7,104 nucleotides of DNA, taken from Methanobacteriota archaeon. GTDB taxonomy: Archaea; Thermoplasmatota; Poseidoniia; Poseidoniales; Poseidoniaceae. Below are positions 1 to 5,964 of this stretch, piece by piece. The notes beneath the pieces were generated by a model, which saw only the letters and a list, made by a program, of their open reading frames with translations, did not search any database and had not been told where the DNA came from. Numbering within the stretch: the stretch's first letter is position 1; each line of letters opens with the position of its first letter. The stretch spans positions 13,655 through 20,758 of the forward strand of contig PADF01000013.1 in the NCBI GenBank assembly GCA_002702945.1. The letters run 5' to 3'. Made by a program: the position numbers and the translations under genes.

Positions 1-920
1 TCGAGGTTGATTGCTTGGAAAGGTGTTAAACCTAATTCTCTAAAAATAGCGACGTCATTTTGATCGCCAAATGAACAAACCATCAAAACCCCTGATCCAA
101 ACTCAGATTTTACGGAAGCATGAGTTTTTATTTCTACAAAATTTTCTCTGCCATTAACAGGGACTGGTAATTTTATTTTCTTGCCAATAAGTCCTGTATA
201 TCTTTTATCATCTGGATGAACTACGACTACTCCACAAGCACAAATTAATTCAGGTCTAGTAGTTGAAATTATAACTTCATCTCCACTTTCCGTTTCCCAT
301 TTGACATCAACTAATCTTGTTCGTCTTGTCAATCTTTCAACCTCTGCATCGGCAATTGTAGTACCTTCAACTGGGTCATAGATATTTGGACGTAGGTCTT
401 CAATTATTGCTCCCTTCTTGAATAGTTCAACAAAAATAGATTGAGTAACAGCTCGATAATCGTCAGCATCAGTCAAATATTCTCTTTCAAAATCACATGA
501 AAGTCCAACACGCTTTGCAGTATTGCGCATCGCTTGTGTAAATTCTTCAATAGTCTCTCTGCATAAATCTAGGAATTCTTCACGATCATATGTTTTCATC
601 TTCCGTTTGGTATTTTTTTCAACGGTAAATTCAATATTTATTCCATTTCGGTCTACACCCCAAGGAAAGTATACTTCCTTGCCTAGCAATCTTTGAGATC
701 TAGCAATAACATCGATCATTGAATATTGAGCGACAGCACCAATGTGCCAAGTTCCAGAAGGATAAGGTGGTGGTGTATCGATTACAAATATCTCTTTGCC
801 GGAGTCAGGCTTAAATCCATATCTCTTAGAATAAGAGGCAGCATCGCTACTATGTTCTTCTTGTATTTTCTTTTCAAGGTCAACAGACCAGCGTTTTTCG
901 GTTAATCTTGGAGATGGCAT
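1..920 (-). CDS. valS: Valyl-tRNA synthetase, archaeal type, N-terminal part (truncated by window edge)
   Basis: Charges tRNA-Val with valine in the cytoplasm; class I aminoacyl-tRNA synthetase. The minus-strand frame is open from ATG at 920 to the left edge, giving 306 residues of a protein that normally runs to about 800-900. Seen in order: the class I ATP-binding signature around residues 50-62 (PPPYPSGTWHIGA), the following catalytic-core segment PWGVDRNG (86-93), and the inserted CP1 editing domain with STTRPELICACG (219-230) and HPDD (235-238). A later stretch, EFGSGVLMVCSFGDQNDV (273-290), is typical of archaeal ValRS. The last HIGH residue is Ala62 instead of His. The start is supported by GGTGAGG at 930-924, whose GGTGA core lies 5 nt from the ATG. 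It is transcribed divergently from the RND gene. IleRS and LeuRS were considered, but the editing-domain motifs fit ValRS better. Confidence 0.95.
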   Translation of the reverse strand, partial: MPSPRLTEKRWSVDLEKKIQEEHSSDAASYSKRYGFKPDSGKEIFVIDTPPPYPSGTWHIGAVAQYSMIDVIARSQRLLGKEVYFPWGVDRNGINIEFTVEKNTKRKMKTYDREEFLDLCRETIEEFTQAMRNTAKRVGLSCDFEREYLTDADDYRAVTQSIFVELFKKGAIIEDLRPNIYDPVEGTTIADAEVERLTRRTRLVDVKWETESGDEVIISTTRPELICACGVVVVHPDDKRYTGLIGKKIKLPVPVNGRENFVEIKTHASVKSEFGSGVLMVCSFGDQNDVAIFRELGLTPFQAINL

Positions 921-970
921 GTGCCTCACCGGCCCCCCACTCGTAAACAGTACGGGTCCATGCCGCCGTA
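921..970. other. GC-rich intergenic patch with small hairpin (valS 5' leader region)
   Basis: Thirty-three of these 50 bases are G or C (66%), in a neighbourhood that is clearly AT-rich. The patch contains a C6 run (933-938, G6 on the valS strand). It also holds a short hairpin: ACTCGTA (939-945) and TACGGGT (951-957) around a 5-nt loop. All seven pairs form on a plus-strand RNA if one U-G wobble is allowed; the valS-strand version has one A-C mismatch. The end nearest valS includes its Shine-Dalgarno sequence. It could be the structured 5' leader of valS, a short non-coding RNA, or a protein-binding site. No tRNA cloverleaf or other known RNA family was recognised. Confidence 0.4.
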
Positions 971-987
971 ATGTTTTACATTTTCAA

Positions 988-1000
988 ACCAATGGTTGGT
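988..1000. promoter_or_regulatory. Short inverted repeat, possible operator
   Basis: ACCAA (988-992) and TTGGT (996-1000) form a perfect 5-bp inverted repeat around TGG. It lies between two divergent genes and directly abuts the AT-rich TATA candidate at 1000-1007, so a bound protein could affect transcription of both. The arms are short and could arise by chance; the operator role is inference. Confidence 0.2.
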
Positions 1001-1007
1001 AAATATT
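1000..1007. promoter_or_regulatory. Candidate archaeal TATA element, possibly shared by divergent genes
   Basis: TAAATATT, with palindromic core AATATT (1002-1007), is the best AT-rich TATA-like box in the 156-bp divergent intergenic region. Archaeal transcription starts roughly 25 bp downstream of the TATA box. That would give an RND transcript with a leader of about 45-50 nt ahead of the ATG at 1077, and a valS transcript starting near 975-980 whose leader includes the GC-rich patch. No strong BRE purine stretch is evident, so this is a weak call. Confidence 0.25.
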
Positions 1008-1066
1008 CAAGATATTTCTACTCATCTTGTCGGCAAGCATTTGAAGTGCCCATTAGTGGAAGGTAT

Positions 1067-1073
1067 GGAGAGG
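1067..1073 (+). promoter_or_regulatory. Shine-Dalgarno sequence that fixes the RND gene start
   Basis: GGAGAGG lies 3 nt before the ATG at 1077 and is complementary to the archaeal 16S 3' end. It selects this ATG over the in-frame TTG at 996, which overlaps the likely promoter, and over the ATG at 1065, whose purine-rich stretch is too close. Confidence 0.6.
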
Positions 1074-1076
1074 ACT

Positions 1077-4000
1077 ATGTCAACTGATGATGAACTCAAG
1101 ACTCCATCAGTTGAAAAGCGTAAATTCTCTAAAAGAGTAGCCGCTTTAGCGGAATATAGTCGCTCAAAAATTCAATCAGGCGCAGTTGATTTGACAGCAC
1201 GAGTTAAAGACTTCAATGCTAAGTCAGCAATAGATGCTGTTTTGGATGCTCCTGATAGATTTAAGCGGGAATGGCAAAAATCCGGCGCAACAGGAGCAAT
1301 AACGAGATTTCCGTTGGCTACTGTAGTTGTATTTTTGATGATTACTGCCTACTTTGTCACTACTTCAGGATTCCTAGATGGGACTAGTTTTGATGATGAC
1401 CCCGACAATCCTGCATTAAATGTCAATGGTGACTTAGAAGTGTATCTACCTGAAGGGAGTGAAGTTGGTTCATTAATCGAATTGGTCGAAGATGACTGGA
1501 CTACAAATGTAATGATCATCTATATCGAATCAGGTGACAGAAATATTACAGACAAACGTATTTTAGAGCAAATAAGTCTAGTTGAAAAAACATTGAATCC
1601 TTGTTTGTCTTCATTTGAATGTGACTTAAATGGTGATGGGCAGATTGACGAAGAAACGGAAACTGATGATGTAATCTATATTTTATCGCTTTCAACTGTG
1701 CTCAAGGAAGTTAATTCGAGTGCCCCAAGAGTTAGAGAAGCGATTGTTAATGAAATTGGTCAGTTAGGTTGTAACGGTAATCCCGAAAATTGTACAACTG
1801 AAGATTTGGCTACCCAATTAAACGGAGTTCTTGCATCAACTGATGAACAATTTGGAGGCTCGTATGAAATTCCTAGTCAAACTACTATTGATTTGGTTAT
1901 TGGGGAAATGTATGAAGATGGTGTATCTACACCAGGTTTAGATAAACTGGCTCGAGATGTTTGTAGTAGTGGATATGGAGATGTTCGAGATGATAGTTAT
2001 CAGTTTGAATGTGGCTCTCCGGATCGAATTTTAGATAAAGCAATCATGGCTGTTGCTTTGAGTGACGAAGTTGATGCGAAAACATTTATTGCTAAAACTC
2101 AAAAGATGTTAGAGGAAATGGAACAGGAAGAAAGGTTTTGTGAGGATACTAATGAAGATGGAATTCCAGATTCAAGACCATGTACATGGGGATACGAAAA
2201 TGATGGTTTAAACCTACAAATGGTTCTCACAGGCCCTGTACCAATTACTAATGCTGTCACAGAATTTTCGTTCAAGTTATTTTGGGAAATCTTTCCTATT
2301 GCAATTGTTTTAGTTGCTGGTGGATTATTTATTTTCCACTGCGATATTCTACAAACTGGAATTACCGGTATTAGACCTATTCAAGGCATTAAGGTGGTGA
2401 TTATTGCGGGTTTGCCTACCCTATGTGCTGTTTTTTGGACCCTAGGTCTAATTGGAGCAACAAATTATGAGGTTACTATGACTGTTATTATTGTAGGTCC
2501 TATTCTACTTGCTCTGGGAGTTTCATATGGTCTACACATAACTAATCGATATGCGGAAGAAGGTGGAACTAAATCAGAGAAAATGAAAGCATCTTTAACA
2601 TCGACAGGGAAGGCAGTATTTCTTTCAGCAGTTACTACTGTAATAGGTTTCATCTCCTTAGTATTCACACCCATGGCGCCTATTCAAACGGTTGGAATTG
2701 CCCTGTCTACAGGAATTGTTATTGTTTATATTCTGACTATGTTTATGGTTCCCAATTTAACATTACTTCTTGATTTAAGAAAGCCAAAACACCCTCCGCT
2801 ACCTGTGTTTGAAAAATTAGTAGATATTCCGGTTAAGCGTAACAAAGGAGTTATCGGAGTATTTTTATTACTTATTTTAATTTCAGCTACAATGGGTCAA
2901 GCAAATGTTACTGAGGATATTGATTTACTTGGTATGGCTCCCGAAAATGAACCTGCAGTTAAGAAAATGAAACAGTACAGTTCTGATTTTGACGCTGGTC
3001 AAATTGGAATGGTCTTAATTCACGCAAATGTCACTGGCGATACTAGTGATAGTGATTCAGGAAATGACGATCCCGCTGAGAATTTGAAACGAATTGATCA
3101 GTTAGAGTCTAAACTGAATGAAGTTCAAAATGCTTCAGCAGTTTCAATTGTTTTCTTAATGAAGTCAACTGGTATTGCACCTACAGTTTCAGGCAATCAG
3201 ATTTATGAATTCGTAAATAACACTCCGTTCGTACCTGAAGATGTCAAAGAAACTGCTCGGTTTTTGCTTAATAGAGAGGTTTCGGGGGATGCATCATTTT
3301 GGGATGTTTTAACTCAGCCGGATAGTTATAATCTACCAGGAACTACTCAGTCTCAAATATTTTTATTGAATATTTTTTACGCCTCTATTACTGAGGAGAC
3401 AAGAGAAATATTCATCAATTCAGATTATGATAGAACACTAATTTATGTTGACATGCCATTTATTCCTGTCGCTGAAACATCTTCTAGTGTTGAAGAAATT
3501 AACCAATTCACAGATACATTCACCTCTGTCGATGGTGGTGGGGCTGAACACCTCACAGGAGTTGCAGCTACGGCAATAGAGGTCAATGAACTGATAGTTG
3601 GTTCTCAATGGACATCTCTTGGTTTTGCTATTATTCTAACCCTAATCACACTGGCAGTTGTGTTCAAAGATATTCAATATTCATTTTGGACAACTTCTCC
3701 AGTTATTGCTACAGTAGCACTCCAATGGTTGGTGATGTGGCAGATGGATGTTTCTTTATCGTTGGTTACTGTAATGATCGGTTCAATTTTAGTGGGGGTG
3801 GGTGTGGATTTCTCAATTCACATTTCTAATAGAATAAGAGAATTAGGCGGTGGTATTAATGCTATTAGAAGCGCTGCTATCGGTACTGGAATGTCATTAT
3901 TTGAGGCTGCAGTTGTGACTTCGCTAGGTATGCTAACCGCTTACCAAATCCCTATACCAGAAATTAAACCATTCGTTACAGTAATTCTGATTTTATTATG

Positions 4001-4184
4001 GGTTGCTGCAGCTAGTGCACTAATCTTGTTACCTGCCATTTTAGTTACGTTAGAAAAGATGGGTATTGGAACTGTACAAGGTAGTTCCGGTATGGCAAGA
4101 AAACTAGGTTTAATTGTCCCTAAGAACAAGGAAGTTGATGTTCTTGATGCAGCGATTGACAGTGATATCAAAGATGCTTGGTAA
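1077..4184 (+). CDS. RND superfamily (MMPL/HAE3-like) membrane transporter
   Basis: Predicted proton-driven exporter or lipid/hydrophobe transporter of the cytoplasmic membrane; substrate unknown. The 1035 residues show the duplicated RND plan: a charged cytoplasmic N-terminus (1-78), TM1 (~79-99), a large extracytoplasmic domain (~100-400), TM2-TM6 (~402-562), TM7 (~591-608), a second extracytoplasmic domain (~609-843), and TM8-TM12 (~847-992). The TM10 motif GVDFSIH has the family's membrane Asp (D911); the equivalent TM4 motif GVSYGLH has Ser483. Domain 1 contains two calcium-loop-like motifs, DLNGDGQID (183-191) and DTNEDGIPD (357-365), and eight cysteines (176, 182, 232, 239, 296, 312, 355, 369) that could form disulfides; domain 2 has no cysteine. 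Several N-x-S/T sequons occur outside the membrane. The start at 1077 is preferred because of its Shine-Dalgarno and because upstream in-frame sequence overlaps the promoter region. It resembles largely archaeal HAE3-type RND proteins; a specific substrate cannot be read from sequence. Confidence 0.88.
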   Translation: MSTDDELKTPSVEKRKFSKRVAALAEYSRSKIQSGAVDLTARVKDFNAKSAIDAVLDAPDRFKREWQKSGATGAITRFPLATVVVFLMITAYFVTTSGFLDGTSFDDDPDNPALNVNGDLEVYLPEGSEVGSLIELVEDDWTTNVMIIYIESGDRNITDKRILEQISLVEKTLNPCLSSFECDLNGDGQIDEETETDDVIYILSLSTVLKEVNSSAPRVREAIVNEIGQLGCNGNPENCTTEDLATQLNGVLASTDEQFGGSYEIPSQTTIDLVIGEMYEDGVSTPGLDKLARDVCSSGYGDVRDDSYQFECGSPDRILDKAIMAVALSDEVDAKTFIAKTQKMLEEMEQEERFCEDTNEDGIPDSRPCTWGYENDGLNLQMVLTGPVPITNAVTEFSFKLFWEIFPIAIVLVAGGLFIFHCDILQTGITGIRPIQGIKVVIIAGLPTLCAVFWTLGLIGATNYEVTMTVIIVGPILLALGVSYGLHITNRYAEEGGTKSEKMKASLTSTGKAVFLSAVTTVIGFISLVFTPMAPIQTVGIALSTGIVIVYILTMFMVPNLTLLLDLRKPKHPPLPVFEKLVDIPVKRNKGVIGVFLLLILISATMGQANVTEDIDLLGMAPENEPAVKKMKQYSSDFDAGQIGMVLIHANVTGDTSDSDSGNDDPAENLKRIDQLESKLNEVQNASAVSIVFLMKSTGIAPTVSGNQIYEFVNNTPFVPEDVKETARFLLNREVSGDASFWDVLTQPDSYNLPGTTQSQIFLLNIFYASITEETREIFINSDYDRTLIYVDMPFIPVAETSSSVEEINQFTDTFTSVDGGGAEHLTGVAATAIEVNELIVGSQWTSLGFAIILTLITLAVVFKDIQYSFWTTSPVIATVALQWLVMWQMDVSLSLVTVMIGSILVGVGVDFSIHISNRIRELGGGINAIRSAAIGTGMSLFEAAVVTSLGMLTAYQIPIPEIKPFVTVILILLWVAAASALILLPAILVTLEKMGIGTVQGSSGMARKLGLIVPKNKEVDVLDAAIDSDIKDAW

Positions 4185-4221
4185 TCAACATGTCCAAAGG
4201 TTACCGACTTTTCGCCTGTTT

Positions 4222-4698
4222 ATGACCGGATATTGGTTAATGAAATCTGAGCCTCACGTATATCCATTCGAACAATTAGTTGAAGATGGTAAAACCCACT
4301 GGGATGGTGTTCGAAATTATCAGGCAAGAAATATGATGCGAGATGACATGAAGTTAGGAGACTATGTTTTATTTTACCATTCTAACTTTAAGCCACCACA
4401 TGTTGCAGGTATTGCTAAAGTTTGCCAAGAAGGGTATCCTGATCATACGGCACAAGATGTAAATTCAAAATATTTTGACCCAAAAGCAACTGCTGATAAT
4501 CCTAGATGGATGATGGTTGATATAGAACCTGTATTGAAATTTGATAATTTCGTTAGTCTTCAAGAGATAAAAGATAATCCGAAATGTGAAGATATGCTTC
4601 TTGTTAGAAAAGGTCAGAGATTATCGGTACAACCAGTGGATGAATTTCATTTTAAGGTGGTCTTAGAAATGGCTGGTGTGGAATTTAGTCAGATTTAG
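4222..4698 (+). CDS. EVE domain-containing protein (THYN1-like)
   Basis: A complete 158-residue single-domain EVE protein of the PUA/YTH-like fold. Known EVE/THYN1 proteins are linked to binding modified bases in nucleic acid; the ligand here is inferred only. Visible family motifs are YWLMKSEP (residues 4-11), WDGVRNYQARN (near 30-40), GDYVLFYHSN (near 50-60), RWMMVDIEP in the middle, and LLVRKGQRLSVQPV near the C-terminus. The ATG at 4222 is chosen because EVE proteins normally begin just before YWLMKSEP. No Shine-Dalgarno precedes it, and an in-frame ATG at 4174 would overlap the RND gene and add 16 residues without family support. It starts 37 nt after the RND stop and ends 8 nt before the aminotransferase start. 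No restriction or methylase gene is visible nearby, so a defence role is not supported by this context. Confidence 0.9.
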   Translation: MTGYWLMKSEPHVYPFEQLVEDGKTHWDGVRNYQARNMMRDDMKLGDYVLFYHSNFKPPHVAGIAKVCQEGYPDHTAQDVNSKYFDPKATADNPRWMMVDIEPVLKFDNFVSLQEIKDNPKCEDMLLVRKGQRLSVQPVDEFHFKVVLEMAGVEFSQI

Positions 4699-4702
4699 GT
4701 GA
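4697..4702 (+). promoter_or_regulatory. Shine-Dalgarno of the aminotransferase gene, overlapping the EVE stop codon
   Basis: AGGTGA matches the complement of the archaeal 16S 3' end and sits 4 nt before the ATG at 4707. It shares bases with the TAG stop of the EVE gene (4696-4698), which suggests the two genes are translated from one mRNA. Confidence 0.6.
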
Positions 4703-4706
4703 AACA

Positions 4707-5921
4707 ATGGAAGAATCTCAAATCCCAGTTTCAAACAGGGCTTCTAGTATTGAATATGCAATTAGGGATGTTGTTGTTCCTGCTACTAAGTTAGAACTAG
4801 AAGGTCATGAAATTTTGAAACTCAATATTGGAGATCCCATTGCATACCCTGGTTTACCAACACCCAAACATATGGTTGAGGCTTACGTAGATGCCTTGAG
4901 GAATGGTAATAATGGTTATTCTCCATCATATGGAATTCCAAAACTTAGATCAGCGATTGCCCATGATGAACGTAGAAAAGGTTGGAATGCCAGTGAGAAT
5001 GATATCTATGTCTGCCACGGTGTGACTGAAGCATTACAGATTATTTTTGCTGCAACGCTTGAGGAAGGCAATAAGGTCTTGGCCCCTGGACCACATTATC
5101 CACCATACATGGCATATCCTCAAATGTTTGGTGCTGAAACTATTGAGTACAAATTAAAGCCTGATGACGGATGGTCGGTAGACTTTGATGACATAGAAGA
5201 AAAGATGGATGAGCATGTCAGATTGTTAGTTTTAATCAACCCTAATAACCCATGTGGAAATGTTTCAGGTAAAGATGAGATTTATCGGTTATTATCAATT
5301 GCAAAAAAATGGCCTAATTGTATGATTGTTGCTGATGAAATATATGATGGCCTTGATTTCACTGGTCAACATGTTAGTGTTGCAAGTTTGTCAAAAGATG
5401 TACCAGTTTTTGTTTTAAACGGAGTGTCAAAGGTTTATTATGCACCTGGGTGGAGAATTGGATATTTAGCAATTCATGATCCGAAAAAGAGATTAGAAAA
5501 CATTCGAGATGGAATAGAACGTCTGTTACGTTCACGTCTTTGCGCCTCTACTCCCGCTCAAATCGGATATCTTGCCGGTTTGGATTCAGATAGGACTTGG
5601 ATGAAATCATATTCAGAAAAAGTTGTTCGACAGAGAGATTTGTGTGTCCAAAGAATCTCTCAAATAGAGGGGCTTGAAGTGCAATCTTCTGGAGGTGCTT
5701 TTTACATGTTTGTTAAGCTGACAGATGAAAAATGGTCCATGAATGATAAAGAGTTCGTGTTGAAATTACTACATGAAGAGCATGTCTTGGTGGTCCACGG
5801 TAGTGGATTTTCTCCAGAGCTTGGTATTGGCCATTTTAGAATAGTTTACCTACCAGAAATAGATGTTCTAAACGAAGCATTTGATAGAATTGATAATTTC
5901 TTAAAACGTCATCGTGTTTGA
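4707..5921 (+). CDS. Class I/II PLP-dependent aminotransferase (alanine/aspartate aminotransferase-like)
   Basis: Transfers amino groups between an amino acid and a 2-oxo acid in the cytoplasm, using pyridoxal phosphate. The 404 residues are the usual length for fold-type I subgroup aminotransferases and appear intact. Motifs in order: NIGDP (40-44), the substrate-side region YSPSYGIPKLR (71-81), HGVTEAL (104-110) at the PLP phosphate, NPNNPCG (178-184) with Asn181, ADEIYDGL (209-216) with Asp210 for the pyridine nitrogen and Tyr213, SKVYYAPGWRIGY (241-253) with Schiff-base Lys242 and Arg250, and HFRIVYLP (376-383) with substrate-carboxylate Arg378. NPCG replaces the common NPTG, a mild variant. 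The pattern is closest to the archaeal alanine/aspartate (AlaT/AspC-like) group. Substrate preference cannot be fixed from sequence; aromatic or other amino acids remain possible. Confidence 0.92.
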   Translation: MEESQIPVSNRASSIEYAIRDVVVPATKLELEGHEILKLNIGDPIAYPGLPTPKHMVEAYVDALRNGNNGYSPSYGIPKLRSAIAHDERRKGWNASENDIYVCHGVTEALQIIFAATLEEGNKVLAPGPHYPPYMAYPQMFGAETIEYKLKPDDGWSVDFDDIEEKMDEHVRLLVLINPNNPCGNVSGKDEIYRLLSIAKKWPNCMIVADEIYDGLDFTGQHVSVASLSKDVPVFVLNGVSKVYYAPGWRIGYLAIHDPKKRLENIRDGIERLLRSRLCASTPAQIGYLAGLDSDRTWMKSYSEKVVRQRDLCVQRISQIEGLEVQSSGGAFYMFVKLTDEKWSMNDKEFVLKLLHEEHVLVVHGSGFSPELGIGHFRIVYLPEIDVLNEAFDRIDNFLKRHRV

Positions 5922-5949
5922 TTGTTATCGAAGTATTGATGTTTGATTG
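5915..5949. repeat. 10-bp direct repeat between the aminotransferase and membrane-protein genes
   Basis: TGTTTGATTG occurs at 5915-5924 and again at 5940-5949, a spacing of 25 bp. The first copy includes the aminotransferase stop codon; the second ends 15 nt before the next start. It may be chance in AT-rich DNA or a small regulatory or duplication trace. The 43-nt gap has no clear terminator. Confidence 0.35.
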
Positions 5950-5955
5950 CGTCAT

Positions 5956-5961
5956 GGGGTG
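5956..5961 (+). promoter_or_regulatory. Shine-Dalgarno of the membrane-protein gene
   Basis: GGGGTG ends 3 nt before the ATG at 5965; its GGTG core matches the part of the anti-Shine-Dalgarno complement also used by valS and the aminotransferase gene. It supports this ATG over the one at 5954, which opens a different, short frame. Confidence 0.45.
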
Positions 5962-5964
5962 TTT

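Noticed and set aside
921..970. Possible tRNA gene in the GC-rich patch
   Set aside because: Too short, with no cloverleaf, no T-arm GGTTCGA-like sequence and no matching acceptor arms.
996..1076. N-terminal extension of the RND protein from TTG at 996
   Set aside because: The 27 extra residues overlap the promoter region and lack a Shine-Dalgarno, whereas ATG 1077 has GGAGAGG just upstream.
992..1087. 31-codon ATG frame upstream of and overlapping the RND start
   Set aside because: No Shine-Dalgarno, overlaps the likely promoter, and has no recognisable composition or motif; a regulatory leader peptide is possible but unsupported.
2465..2674. 69-residue minus-strand frame inside the RND gene
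   Set aside because: Lies antisense within an intact, well-supported coding region and shows no motif.
3608..3829. 73-residue plus-strand frame inside the RND gene
   Set aside because: An out-of-frame shadow of TM8-TM10; its aromatic-, Ser- and Cys-rich composition is a frame artefact.
4114..4221. N-terminal extension of the EVE protein into the RND gene
   Set aside because: The extra residues fall inside or just after the RND coding end and do not resemble the family, which begins just before YWLMKSEP.
4190..4225. 11-residue frame between the RND and EVE genes whose stop overlaps the EVE start (ATGA)
   Set aside because: Very short and without a Shine-Dalgarno; the overlap arrangement is suggestive of coupling but can occur by chance.
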